Part shown: piece by piece, positions 8,114 to 17,749 of the stretch | Layout: each line of letters starts with the position of its first letter | Position numbering within the stretch: position 1 is the stretch's first letter | Assembly (NCBI GenBank): GCA_028686135.1 | Contig: JAQUCP010000010.1 | Location: 29,229 to 93,228, forward strand | Source: UBA12481 sp012523435 | Lineage (GTDB): Bacteria > Bacteroidota > Bacteroidia > Bacteroidales > UBA12481 | Direction: 5' to 3' | DNA length: 64,000 nt | Notes under the pieces: generated by a model | What the model saw: only the letters and a program-made list of their open reading frames with translations | Told to the model about the DNA's origin: nothing | Databases searched by the model: none | Program-made: the position numbers and the translations under genes

Positions 8114-11100
8114 ATGATCATATTTTACGAATCTCCAGAGGAGGTCTTTGCAGTAGGTGTAGACAAGCAATTATCGAATGAAGACCTTGATAAGCTGTAT
8201 TGGTTGTTCGGACGGGCTGAAAGGCGCGATGTAGCAGTGCTCAAAGGATATTTCAGGGGGCCACGCAAAGAGATGGTAACACCCTGGTCGACCAATGCGG
8301 TGGATATCACTTTGAATATGGGGATTACGGGACTAGAGCGAATTGAAGTCTTTAGACCTGTTTCCGATGGGGAGGCTCCGTTTGATCCTATGCTGGAAAG
8401 TCTTTATCAGGATTTAGATCAGAAACTATTTTTAATTGATAAGTCTCCTGAGTCGATTCGGGCAATTGACAATATCGCTGCGTATAATGAACAGGAAGGA
8501 TTAGCCCTCAGTCAGGAAGAGGTGCAGTATCTCCAGGAACTATCGGAGAGAATCGGTCGGAAATTGACTGATTCTGAGGTGTTTGGCTTTTCTCAGGTCA
8601 ACTCTGAGCATTGCCGGCACAAGATTTTCAACGGGCGTTTTATTATCGATGGGCAAGAAATGGGTGAATCTCTATTTGCGCTTATTCGAAAGACGTCTAA
8701 GATGCATCCTAACCGGATTGTTTCTGCCTATAAGGATAATGTGGCCTTTGTCGAGGGTCCGGTCATCGAGCAGTTTGCTCCCGAAAAGCACAACACGGGT
8801 GCTTTTTTTCAGGTTAGGAAGAGAGCATCAGTCCTATCCTTAAAAGCTGAGACACACAATTTTCCCACTACTGTTGAGCCATTCAACGGTGCTGCAACCG
8901 GTACCGGTGGTGAGATCCGCGACCGGATGGCTGGTGGCCGGGCCAGTATGCCATTAATCGGAACAGCTGTTTATATGACCTCTTATCCGAGGCCGGATGG
9001 CAGTCGTGCCTGGGAGCGGTATGCTCCGGCAAGGAATTGGCTCTATCAAACTCCGGAGGATATCTTAATTAAGGCCTCCAATGGGGCCAGCGATTTTGGG
9101 AATAAATTCGGGCAGCCATTGCTTTGTGGAAGCTTGTTAACGTTGGAGTATCCTGGCAGGACAAAAATGTACGGGTATGATAAGGTGGTCATGCTGGCGG
9201 GGGGTGTGGGGTATGGAAACAGCGAGGAGAGCGGAAAGGAGCAGCCACAACCGGGAGACATCATTGTTGTTCTTGGTGGTGACAATTATCGGATTGGCAT
9301 GGGAGGAGGTGCTGTTTCATCGGTAGCTACTGGCGAATATGGGAATAGAATTGAGCTGAATGCCGTGCAGCGCTCCAATCCAGAGATGCAAAAGCGGGTG
9401 TATAATGCGATCAGGGCTCTTGCAGAAGCAGGTGATAATCCAATTCGGTCGATACATGACCATGGTGCCGGTGGGCATCTCAACTGTCTGTCGGAATTGG
9501 TGGAAACTACCGGCGGCGAGATTTATCTGGATCAATTACCGGTAGGCGACCCAACCCTTTCTGCCAGAGAGATCATTGGAAATGAATCCCAGGAACGAAT
9601 GGGGTTAATCATGGCTCCTGAACATATTTCCATACTTCGTCAGATTGCAGCGAGAGAGCGGGCTCCAATGTATGAGGTGGGTCGGATTACCGGTGATCAC
9701 TCTTTCCGCTTTATCAATCAAAAGACGGGTGAGCGCCCCATCGATCTTACTCTTGAAGATTTTTTTGGCAAGCCTCCGATAACAGTTTTAACGGATCAGA
9801 CGGTGGTGGAGACATTTTCTCCGATTGACTATGATCCAAATCGATATGTCCAATACCTTGAACAGGTGCTTCAAATTGAGGCAGTGGCTTGTAAAGACTG
9901 GCTGACTAATAAGGTTGACCGTTCAGTTACCGGTCGGGGTGCTGTGCAGCAGACAGCAGGAGAGATCCAACTGCCGATCAACGATTTGGCAGTTGTAGCG
10001 CTTGATTATCAGGGGCGTAGTGGTATTGCTACTTCAATTGGGCATGCTCCGGCGGTAGCTTTGGTGGATCCCGAAGCCGGTTCCAGGATGGCAGTTGCCG
10101 AAGCATTGACGAATTTGATCTGGGCACCTCTTGTGGATGGATTAAAGTCGGTCTCCTTGTCGGCTAACTGGATGTGGCCTGCTAAGAACTCTGGCGAAAA
10201 TGCTCGTCTTTATCGGGCAGTAAAAGCGTTAAGCAATTTCTGCTGTGAACTGGGTATTAATGTTCCGACGGGTAAGGATTCTATGTCGATGACTCAGAAA
10301 TATCCTAGCGGTGAGGTGGTCTATTCGCCCGGTACGGTGATTATCTCATCGATAGCGGAAGTCACCGATATTCGAAAGGTGGTGCCACAGGTGATGCGCC
10401 CGGATGTTGATACCGCACTGTTGTATATCGACTTTTCCGATGGTTCCTTTAATCTAGGCGGGAGCAGCCTGTCTCAGTTATTGGGGACCCCGGGCAGTGA
10501 GGTGCCGGATAGTGACAAACCATCACATTTTCTGAAGGCTTTTAATGCGGTTCAGGAGCTGATTTTCAACGAATTAATAATCAGTGGACATGATGTTTCT
10601 GCTGGTGGATTGGTGACCACTTTGTTGGAGATGTGTTTTCCCAATCGCAAGGGTGGGGTACAGCTTTTGGGTGGTGCTTTTCCCGTTCATGACCCGGTGA
10701 GGTTGCTCTTCTCGGAACAACCCTCCATTGTGATTCAGGTTAAAAATATTGAGGCTGTGGAAACCATTCTCCAGAGAGACGAGATCACCTATTATATAGC
10801 TGGGAAGCCAATTCCGGAGCGAACTCTTCGGATCGAATGGGGAGATAAAAAGGATGTTTTTGATATTGATGTCCTGAGGGATAAATGGTATCATTCCAGC
10901 TACCTCCTCGATAGAAAGCAGTCGGGTCCGGATCTGGCCTTGGAACGTTACGGGAATTACAGCAAACAGCCGCTGGAGTTTCGTTTTCCGGGATCTTTTA
11001 GCGGACTTTTTGCCTCTGTCGGGATTGATCCGGGAGTTAGGCGGCATAAAGCGGTTAAGGCGGCTATCATCCGCGAAAAGGGTGTAAACGGCGATCGAGA

Positions 11101-11803
11101 GATGGCCTATGCACTCTATCTGGCCGGTTTTGAAGTGAAGGATGTACACATGACTGATCTGATTGCTGGACGAGAGGATCTTTCGGATGTAAACATGATG
11201 GTTTTTGTAGGAGGTTTTTCCAACTCTGATGTACTGGGATCTGCCAAAGGATGGGCTGGGGCGTTCTTGTATAATCCATTGGCAAAGAAAGCGTTAGAGA
11301 ATTTTTACAAACGAAAGGATACGCTTAGTTTGGGAGTATGCAATGGTTGTCAGCTGATGATGGAGTTAGATCTGATCTACCCTGAGAGGAAGGATCATCC
11401 GAAGATGCATCTGAATCGATCGGGGAAGTTTGAGTCTGGGTTTATTGGTGTAGATATTCTGCCCAACCGATCGGTCATGCTGAGTTCTTTAGCAGGGAGT
11501 CGCCTTGGGGTTTGGGTTGCGCATGCTGAAGGTCGGTTTGAGCTCTCAGAATCGTTGGATCAGTACCAGGTGCCGCTAGTTTTTGCTTATCAGGATTATC
11601 CGGCAAATCCGAATGGGTCTCCTGCCGGGATTGCGGCGATGTGCAGCGAAGATGGGCGTCATCTGGCTATGATGCCTCATTTAGAGCGGGCATTTCTGCC
11701 TTGGCAATGGCCACATTATCCGGACGGCCGTAAAGGAGATGAGATGACTCCCTGGTTAGAGGCGTTTGCCAATGCTCGCGAATGGATTAAAAACGCCCGC
11801 TAG
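8114..11803 (+). CDS. purL: Phosphoribosylformylglycinamidine synthase, single-chain form
   Basis: This 1229-residue enzyme carries out the fourth step of purine synthesis, converting FGAR, glutamine and ATP to FGAM in the cytoplasm. It has the large PurL architecture: an N-terminal linker part, two AIR-synthase-like halves (SLKAETHNFPTTVEPFNGAA near 255, TGKDSMSM in the second half) and a C-terminal class I glutaminase. The glutaminase triad is visible as Cys in GVCNGCQLM (about 1075), His in HAEGRFE (about 1137) and Glu in PHLERAF (about 1190). Length matches the proteobacterial and Bacteroides form. Its 3' end overlaps the convergent purF-like gene by 17 bp. Confidence 0.97.
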   Translation: MIIFYESPEEVFAVGVDKQLSNEDLDKLYWLFGRAERRDVAVLKGYFRGPRKEMVTPWSTNAVDITLNMGITGLERIEVFRPVSDGEAPFDPMLESLYQDLDQKLFLIDKSPESIRAIDNIAAYNEQEGLALSQEEVQYLQELSERIGRKLTDSEVFGFSQVNSEHCRHKIFNGRFIIDGQEMGESLFALIRKTSKMHPNRIVSAYKDNVAFVEGPVIEQFAPEKHNTGAFFQVRKRASVLSLKAETHNFPTTVEPFNGAATGTGGEIRDRMAGGRASMPLIGTAVYMTSYPRPDGSRAWERYAPARNWLYQTPEDILIKASNGASDFGNKFGQPLLCGSLLTLEYPGRTKMYGYDKVVMLAGGVGYGNSEESGKEQPQPGDIIVVLGGDNYRIGMGGGAVSSVATGEYGNRIELNAVQRSNPEMQKRVYNAIRALAEAGDNPIRSIHDHGAGGHLNCLSELVETTGGEIYLDQLPVGDPTLSAREIIGNESQERMGLIMAPEHISILRQIAARERAPMYEVGRITGDHSFRFINQKTGERPIDLTLEDFFGKPPITVLTDQTVVETFSPIDYDPNRYVQYLEQVLQIEAVACKDWLTNKVDRSVTGRGAVQQTAGEIQLPINDLAVVALDYQGRSGIATSIGHAPAVALVDPEAGSRMAVAEALTNLIWAPLVDGLKSVSLSANWMWPAKNSGENARLYRAVKALSNFCCELGINVPTGKDSMSMTQKYPSGEVVYSPGTVIISSIAEVTDIRKVVPQVMRPDVDTALLYIDFSDGSFNLGGSSLSQLLGTPGSEVPDSDKPSHFLKAFNAVQELIFNELIISGHDVSAGGLVTTLLEMCFPNRKGGVQLLGGAFPVHDPVRLLFSEQPSIVIQVKNIEAVETILQRDEITYYIAGKPIPERTLRIEWGDKKDVFDIDVLRDKWYHSSYLLDRKQSGPDLALERYGNYSKQPLEFRFPGSFSGLFASVGIDPGVRRHKAVKAAIIREKGVNGDREMAYALYLAGFEVKDVHMTDLIAGREDLSDVNMMVFVGGFSNSDVLGSAKGWAGAFLYNPLAKKALENFYKRKDTLSLGVCNGCQLMMELDLIYPERKDHPKMHLNRSGKFESGFIGVDILPNRSVMLSSLAGSRLGVWVAHAEGRFELSESLDQYQVPLVFAYQDYPANPNGSPAGIAAMCSEDGRHLAMMPHLERAFLPWQWPHYPDGRKGDEMTPWLEAFANAREWIKNAR

Positions 11804-13190
11804 CATTCCAGCAGTAGGTGCAGAGACGCTCAGCCGGCAGTCCGATTGCTTCAATCAGGTCGGGCATATCCTGAAACAGAAGGGAATCCAGCTTTAGGTC
11901 TTTTGCGATCTGGTTGACCATGGCATGGTAACGGTCGGATGTGGGATTGCAATATTCATCCATGTGGTTTTCATTGCCCTCGAGTTTATGGATGGCTTTT
12001 CGGGTAGCCAGTTCCATGGTACTTCTCGATTGTGAGAAGTTGAGGAAAGGGCAGGGGAAGGTGAGTGGCGGGCAGGCAATACGCATGTGAACTTTGTCGG
12101 CACCACACTGTTTTAGCGCGTAAGCATTATCTTTCAATTGAGTCCCCCGCACGATAGAATCATCCAGAAAAACCATCCGTTTTCCCTTAACCAGAGTTTC
12201 ATTGGGGATCAATTTCATTTGGGCTACCAGCTCTCGCGTACTTTGGTCTTGCGGCAGAAAGCTTCTAGGCCAGGTAGGGGTATATTTGGTGTAGGCTCTT
12301 TTATAAGGCAATTTTCGTTCGTTGCTGTAACCTATTGCATGTCCGACTCCCGAATCCGGAATGCCACAGACAAAGTCGGCCTCCACCTGATCTTTTCGTG
12401 CCAGAGCTGCTCCACACCGATAGCGTGAATCATCTACATTGATCTGTTCATATTCGGAGGGTGGATAACCATAGTAAACCCAGAGAAAAGCACATATCTG
12501 CATCTTTTCGTATGCTGGTTTGATGGTTTCGATGCCATCCGCTGTAAGTTTCACGACTTCTCCCGGCCCGGGGAAGCTCATGGTTTGATAGCCAATGTTC
12601 GAAAACGAACAACTCTCGAGGGCTACACCGAAGCCGTTTGGACTTTTACTGATCACTACGGGGGTTCTTCCCAGTTTATCACGTGCAGCGAGTATTGTAT
12701 CTCCACTCAGAATCAGCATACTGCAGGAACCATCTACCAATCGGTGTACATTTTCAATTCCGCTGACAAAATCGGCTTCCTCGCATATCAGTTTAGAAAT
12801 CAATTCAGTAGGATTTGTGCATCCTTGGCTGGTTTCGACAAACTGGCTGCCCCGGCTCAGGCTTCGTTTGGTTAGTTGTTCGATATTATTGATTTTCCCG
12901 ACAGTTGCCAGGGCGAACTTTCCTAGGTGGCTATTGATCAGGATAGGTTGGCTGTCGTTATCGCTAATGATTCCAATTCCGGCGTTACCCTTGAAACGAT
13001 GGAGGTCCGGTTCAAATTTGGTCCGGAAGTATCCACTTTCCAAGCTATGGATCACCCGGTGATACCCGGTGTCCTGGTCGAAAAGAGTCATGCCGGCCCG
13101 TTTAGTGCCGAGGTGGGAGTGATAATCTGTTCCGAAGAAAATATCGAGGACAACATCTTTGTGGGATACGGCACCAAAAAATCCGCTCAT
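11787..13190 (-). CDS. PurF-like amidophosphoribosyltransferase lacking the N-terminal catalytic Cys
   Basis: The 467-residue protein has an N-terminal Ntn-type glutaminase-like domain (MSGFFGAV, then GTDYHSHLGTKRAGM) and a C-terminal phosphoribosyltransferase domain with the PRPP loop VFLDDSIVRGTQL (about residues 335-347). PurF makes 5-phosphoribosylamine from PRPP and glutamine, the first step of purine synthesis. Classical PurF exposes Cys as the first mature residue, but here position 2 is Ser and no alternative start supplies a Cys. This may be an ammonia-dependent or regulatory paralogue; similar Cys-less copies occur, to my knowledge, in other Bacteroidota. It lies 9 nt after an amylase gene and overlaps purL tail to tail. 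Confidence 0.85.
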   Translation of the reverse strand: MSGFFGAVSHKDVVLDIFFGTDYHSHLGTKRAGMTLFDQDTGYHRVIHSLESGYFRTKFEPDLHRFKGNAGIGIISDNDSQPILINSHLGKFALATVGKINNIEQLTKRSLSRGSQFVETSQGCTNPTELISKLICEEADFVSGIENVHRLVDGSCSMLILSGDTILAARDKLGRTPVVISKSPNGFGVALESCSFSNIGYQTMSFPGPGEVVKLTADGIETIKPAYEKMQICAFLWVYYGYPPSEYEQINVDDSRYRCGAALARKDQVEADFVCGIPDSGVGHAIGYSNERKLPYKRAYTKYTPTWPRSFLPQDQSTRELVAQMKLIPNETLVKGKRMVFLDDSIVRGTQLKDNAYALKQCGADKVHMRIACPPLTFPCPFLNFSQSRSTMELATRKAIHKLEGNENHMDEYCNPTSDRYHAMVNQIAKDLKLDSLLFQDMPDLIEAIGLPAERLCTYCWNASGRF

Positions 13191-13199
13191 AAGCTATTT

Positions 13200-14753
13200 T
13201 TACTTGAATTTCTGACTGAGGATATGGACTGAGTAAGGTTGAAGATAGGTTTTCCCGTTAATCGTTTTTAGGAAGTCATGTGATTGATATACAGGTGATA
13301 ATAGGTCAATTCCGGGGTATGTATTAATACTTTGTGTCTGATTGCTAAGGTTAATTAGCACCAGGATGCTTTCTGATTCGGCTGTTCTGACGAATGCCAG
13401 GGTTTTCGGGTTGTTGGTGTCATGGAGTAGGAGGTTACCCGTTTGTAATGCCGGGGACTGTTTACGGACATGGATCAGGGTTTTATAGTAATTGTACAGT
13501 GATTTTTCATCTGATTTTTGCATAGCCAGTGGTTTCACTGTTCCGGCATTACTAAGCCAAGGAATTTCCCAGGTTGTCTGGCCCGGGTCTTGGTGATCGA
13601 GATCCCAAAGAAATGGTTCCCGGATAAATTCGTCAGGCTTATCGCCGAGCATGCCGATCTCTTCACCGTAATAGATAAATGGATTACCTGGCAGGGTCAA
13701 CAGCAGTGCCGCGGCTACTCTGGCTTTTCCTGTATGACCTTTGAGTTCCGTCATGATCCGGGTCATATCATGATTGGTTAGGAATATTGCATCCTGATAT
13801 TGAGGATTTTCGTTGGCATAGTTACGGTGGATTTGTTGCCAGGTCTCTACAATATGCCTATCGATTCCGTCGATCAAGCTTTTTCGGATAGAATCGGACA
13901 GTTGAAAATTAAAACAAGCTGAGAGTCCGTTAGCCAGGAATGGGGCGATGGTTGTTGATGGTGCCCAGACTTCGCCCACAATCATAGCGTCGGGTTTGAC
14001 GGCCCGGACAGCCTTTCCAAACTCCTTCCACCATCCATGGTTTTTGGTGGATTCCTTTTCGTTATAGATATGCAGCGCAGCATCCAGTCTGAAGCCATCC
14101 ACCCCGACCTCTTCAAGCCAGTAAGTGGCAATCCGGATCATCTCTTGTCTGACAGTAGGATTATCGTAGTTTAAGTCGGGCATTTCCCACCAGAAGAAAC
14201 CATAATAGCGGGTTTTATCCTGCTCCACTCCTTTTGCATTGCGAGGTTTATGCCATTGATGTGGGTTCAATTCATAATCGGCAGGTTGGTCCGACCAGAG
14301 ATAGTAATCACGATAGGGGCCAGGGCGTTTCTTTTGGGCATTGATGAACCAGGGATGGAGGTTGGATGTATGGTTAGCTACCAGATCGAGCAGGATGACC
14401 ATATTCCGTTTATGAGCTTCTTTAACGAGGGTTTTGTAATCATCGAGGGTTCCATAATCGGGATGGATTCCGTAGTAATCGGTCACGTCGTATTTGTGGT
14501 AGGTAGGAGATGGGTGAACTGGCAGCAACCACAGGCCTTCAATGCCGAGATCCTTCAAGTAGTCAAGCTTAGATGTTAATCCGTTAAGGTCACCGATGCC
14601 ATCCTGATTACTATCGTAGAATGATTGGACGAAGACAGAATAGTAAACCTTTGTCGGATGTTTTAGCCCATCGATAAGTGGTACTTGAGATTGTAGGGAT
14701 GACGATGCAGTAATCAGAATGGTCAGGATTAGAAGTAAGCTTTTTCGAATCAT
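13200..14753 (-). CDS. Exported GH13 alpha-amylase family protein
   Basis: The 517-residue protein has a Sec signal peptide (MIRKSLLLILTILITASSS). A complete GH13 barrel follows: LLDLVANHTS (region I), GFRLDAAL with the nucleophile Asp near residue 224 (region II), IVGEVWA with the acid Glu near 260 (region III) and LTNHDMTR with Asp near 327 (region IV). A short C-terminal beta domain closes it. It hydrolyses alpha-glucans, probably in the periplasm or at the surface. It lies 4 nt downstream of a second GH13 gene and 9 nt upstream of purF, so these three may be co-transcribed. Confidence 0.93.
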   Translation of the reverse strand: MIRKSLLLILTILITASSSLQSQVPLIDGLKHPTKVYYSVFVQSFYDSNQDGIGDLNGLTSKLDYLKDLGIEGLWLLPVHPSPTYHKYDVTDYYGIHPDYGTLDDYKTLVKEAHKRNMVILLDLVANHTSNLHPWFINAQKKRPGPYRDYYLWSDQPADYELNPHQWHKPRNAKGVEQDKTRYYGFFWWEMPDLNYDNPTVRQEMIRIATYWLEEVGVDGFRLDAALHIYNEKESTKNHGWWKEFGKAVRAVKPDAMIVGEVWAPSTTIAPFLANGLSACFNFQLSDSIRKSLIDGIDRHIVETWQQIHRNYANENPQYQDAIFLTNHDMTRIMTELKGHTGKARVAAALLLTLPGNPFIYYGEEIGMLGDKPDEFIREPFLWDLDHQDPGQTTWEIPWLSNAGTVKPLAMQKSDEKSLYNYYKTLIHVRKQSPALQTGNLLLHDTNNPKTLAFVRTAESESILVLINLSNQTQSINTYPGIDLLSPVYQSHDFLKTINGKTYLQPYSVHILSQKFK

Positions 14754-14757
14754 GCGT

Positions 14758-16131
14758 CTATTTTATAAAAACTTTATAACCCCAGGCGTCCAGGTTGATG
14801 GATTTTTTTGAAAGGGAGAGGCTTTCTCCGGTAAAGAAGTTTGTAAAAGAACCTCTCAGTGGTTCGTGGGTGAGATCAACTGTTGATGGATTTGGGCTCA
14901 GGTTTGTTATGCAAACCACCTGGTTATCATCGAGTTCACGAATAAAGGCGAATACCTGTTGGTCGGCGTTGGTTGACAGTCGTCTGTAAGTACCGCCAAA
15001 TCCGGGGTTCCAAAGAGCAGGGTTTTCCTTTTTTAGTTTATTTAAGTCGGTATAGAGGTTTTTGAAAGGATGGTCATTCCATTCGATTTCATCTTTTTCG
15101 AAAAACTCCAATCTTTTGGATGAACCCGCTTCTTGTCCGCTGTAAATCAGAGGCATACCAGGAATGGTATAAGTCAGAATGGTCATAGTCTCTGTGGCCT
15201 GGCCCATTCTTTCCCATTCGGTTCCATTCCATGAGTTTTCATCATGGTTGGAGGTGAAATAGAGCCTGATATCATTTGGGTGATAGTCGTTTTCTGCTCG
15301 TTTGAAGTATTCATCTATCTCTTTTACAGAAGCTTTCTCTTGGGCAACCTGATTGAAGATATGGTGTAGTTCCCATCCATAGGTGATATCCATGGCGTGT
15401 TCGTGCAGGGTTCTTTGTTCTGCTTCAGCCAGAAGGAGTACTTCCGGGTTAGTTGCCTGGAGAGCTGGTCGGACATCGTTCCAGAAATCCACAGGTACCT
15501 GGTGGGCTACATCGAAGCGAAAACCATCGAGTCCGGTCTCAGTCATCCAGAATTTCAATGTTTCAATCATGTAGCTTCTCAGGTCTGGCTGGTCATAATC
15601 GAATTGGACTACGTCGGTCCAGTCCCAGGGGGAGAACATATTTCCGAGGCTATCTTTTTCGTACCATTCCGGATGTTGGTGAATCAGCTCATTATCCCAG
15701 GATGAATGGTTAGGAACCCAGTCGATGATCAGGTACATACCGGCTTCGTGGGTTTTCCTGACCAGTTCCTTAAAATCTTCCATTGTGCCGAACTCAGGAT
15801 TGATTCCTTTGTAGTCTTTAACGCTGTAGTAGGATCCCAGCGTACCTTTCCGGTTGATTTCACCAATTGGATGAATGGGCATCAGCCAGAGGATCTCAAC
15901 ACCCATTTCTTTCAGCCTTGGGATATGGTTAGCGAATGCACTGAAGGTTCCTTCCGGAGTGTATTGGCGGACATTAACTTCGTACATGACAGCGTTTTTC
16001 ACCCATTCGGGGTGAATCACTGAAGTTGTTTGTTGGCTTTGGTTGGGTGTTTCCTGTTTTTGTTTGCAGGAGACGCTGATTATCAGAATAATAACAATCA
16101 GGGCGCAGGGTAATTTTGTTTTCATAGCCAT
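14758..16131 (-). CDS. GH13 alpha-amylase family lipoprotein
   Basis: The 457-residue protein has a lipoprotein signal (LIISVSC, about residues 16-22). Catalytic motifs are GFRFDVAH (nucleophile Asp near 205), LLLAEAEQ (Glu near 235) and TSNHDEN (Asp near 296). The compact barrel and short C-terminal domain fit small neopullulanase- or amylase-type enzymes of Bacteroidota starch loci. The lipid anchor suggests attachment to the outer membrane. The first codons read MAMKTK, so the Met at residue 3 is an equally possible start. It forms a pair with the following GH13 gene and belongs functionally with the maltose locus at 19.8-34.8 kb. Confidence 0.93.
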   Translation of the reverse strand: MAMKTKLPCALIVIILIISVSCKQKQETPNQSQQTTSVIHPEWVKNAVMYEVNVRQYTPEGTFSAFANHIPRLKEMGVEILWLMPIHPIGEINRKGTLGSYYSVKDYKGINPEFGTMEDFKELVRKTHEAGMYLIIDWVPNHSSWDNELIHQHPEWYEKDSLGNMFSPWDWTDVVQFDYDQPDLRSYMIETLKFWMTETGLDGFRFDVAHQVPVDFWNDVRPALQATNPEVLLLAEAEQRTLHEHAMDITYGWELHHIFNQVAQEKASVKEIDEYFKRAENDYHPNDIRLYFTSNHDENSWNGTEWERMGQATETMTILTYTIPGMPLIYSGQEAGSSKRLEFFEKDEIEWNDHPFKNLYTDLNKLKKENPALWNPGFGGTYRRLSTNADQQVFAFIRELDDNQVVCITNLSPNPSTVDLTHEPLRGSFTNFFTGESLSLSKKSINLDAWGYKVFIK

Positions 16132-16225
16132 TAGGAATTTTGGTACAATTTACTCTCCTGCATTGAATTAAAAAAGTTTGTCGTGCCTTATTCGTCGAGG
16201 TCATCCTCCAGCAGTTCATTTGTTT

Positions 16226-16981
16226 TCAGAGTTCAAGGATTACCAGGCTTTCTCGGGGGATAGCCCGATAGATTGCTTCAGCCTCACGTGAATTGATTCG
16301 AATTCTCAAAGTAGGTCGGTAGGGCACTTTTGTATCTTTGAAGATATTCTGAATTAGGGCTTTGATGAATTCTGCCCGGTCTTGCAGGTCAAACTTCAAT
16401 CGGGGCCAGAATTGCGGTATTGAATCAGCCAGTTGGCCGGTCACCTGTAATCGGAGGCCGTGGTTAAGGTTAAAACGGTACATGACCGGAACGGTATGAA
16501 TGGTATCCGGTATAGTGGCTTCTTTCACCTCGGATGAATCTTTGGGGGCAATTTTTACGATGAATAGCTCTTTCGGAATGGTAGATACTTCATTCTGTAT
16601 CCGGAGGGGTTTATGGAAGAGGATATACTTTTCGGTGGCGTTGAGGTGGCGGAAGAAGTAGCTTGCGCTATGCCGTAGGATTGGCGACCGGTGCAGCACA
16701 ATCCCTTGGATTTCAAGATAGACCATTTTCTCTTTTAGATTGATCCTGAGGCCTATAGAATCGTCTTTTGCCATTTGAAGGCGGGCTTCGAGCGAGGTTT
16801 TACGCTCAAGGAGATCATCAGGGTAGGAGAGGGCTGTTTTGTTGGCTTTGACCTCTCGGATCTCTGCCAAGTAATCCTCCACAAACCGGTCTTGGGCTTT
16901 CATTGCAATAACCATGAGGATTCCCAGGATGAGGATGATCAGGATGGAACTTATCAGAAGAGGTTTTTTCAGTGCTTTCAA
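16226..16981 (-). CDS. Degenerate L,D-transpeptidase-like membrane-anchored protein
   Basis: The 251-residue protein has an N-terminal anchor (LLISSILIILILGILMVIA). The C-terminal part aligns by eye with the L,D-transpeptidase encoded next to it: RIRINSREAEAIYRAIP here against CIRLLDDDLEVVYKTLP there. The catalytic HGC is replaced by TLR, and the upstream IHG is also missing. The central strands (MVYLEIQGIVLHRSP) resemble FYLYSGKELIRQGP of the neighbour. It is therefore probably a non-catalytic YkuD-fold protein. It follows the active enzyme by 21 nt in the same operon and may act as a partner or wall-binding factor. This is inference from motif comparison only. Confidence 0.6.
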   Translation of the reverse strand: MKALKKPLLISSILIILILGILMVIAMKAQDRFVEDYLAEIREVKANKTALSYPDDLLERKTSLEARLQMAKDDSIGLRINLKEKMVYLEIQGIVLHRSPILRHSASYFFRHLNATEKYILFHKPLRIQNEVSTIPKELFIVKIAPKDSSEVKEATIPDTIHTVPVMYRFNLNHGLRLQVTGQLADSIPQFWPRLKFDLQDRAEFIKALIQNIFKDTKVPYRPTLRIRINSREAEAIYRAIPRESLVILEL

Positions 16982-17002
16982 GGCAAATTTGTTTTGAGGC
17001 TG

Positions 17003-17749
17003 TTAATAGATGATTACTTTGGCTCCAATCGGGAGGGTTTTGTACACCACTTCCAGGTCATCATCAAGCAAACGGATGCAGCCGTGTGTTACAGGAAGTC
17101 CGATAAGTCGTTGATATAGAGTTCCGTGGATCATGTAGGCATCGCCAATATCCAGCTTATAGGCTCCCAGGGTATATCGGTCATAGCGGGATGGGTGGCC
17201 GTAGGGAGGGATTGGCAGGCCCTCTTCGATAAAGGCCCAGTCGGGTTTAGTCCATACTGGATTGGGGGCTTTCAGTCTAACGCGGTGGACTCCACGGGGA
17301 GTTTTGAAGGTGAATTCCCGCTTGTCGGATACCAGAATGGTGTTACTTCCGGTTGAGCAGGGGCCTTGGCGGATCAGTTCTTTCCCGGAGTAGAGGTAAA
17401 ATCTATTTTCGGTTGTATTGATAATCAGATAAGGGTTCTGGCCGGTCAGGCGGTTGAGGCGTTGTTCGAGCACCTGAATCTCCTTTTTGATTTTCAGGGT
17501 ATCGATTATTCGATCATTTTCGGAGAGTAGCAATGAATCGGCACCATGAAATCGCGACATGGCGATTTCCGGGCCGTACGGTATGGCATAAAACAAGCCA
17601 AGGCCCACAAGCAGGACAGCGAGAATCGACCCGATCGTCAGAGCCAAGATTTTTAGAGGTTTTTTATGATACCATTTTGGTGGAGTTGGCTCCGGGGTTA
17701 TTTCCGGTGATAGGTCAATCGTTTCGGCTATTTGGTCTTCCATATTCAT
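17003..17749 (-). CDS. L,D-transpeptidase (YkuD/ErfK family), membrane anchored
   Basis: The 248-residue protein has one transmembrane segment (about residues 32-54, KILALTIGSILAVLLVGLGL) and a YkuD domain. The active site shows YMIHGT (His) and VTHGCIRLLDDD (catalytic Cys) near the C-terminus. Such enzymes form 3-3 peptidoglycan cross-links or attach proteins to the wall, in the periplasm. The start overlaps the stop of the upstream transpeptidase gene by 4 nt (ATGA), showing translational coupling. The degenerate third member follows. Confidence 0.9.
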   Translation of the reverse strand: MNMEDQIAETIDLSPEITPEPTPPKWYHKKPLKILALTIGSILAVLLVGLGLFYAIPYGPEIAMSRFHGADSLLLSENDRIIDTLKIKKEIQVLEQRLNRLTGQNPYLIINTTENRFYLYSGKELIRQGPCSTGSNTILVSDKREFTFKTPRGVHRVRLKAPNPVWTKPDWAFIEEGLPIPPYGHPSRYDRYTLGAYKLDIGDAYMIHGTLYQRLIGLPVTHGCIRLLDDDLEVVYKTLPIGAKVIIY

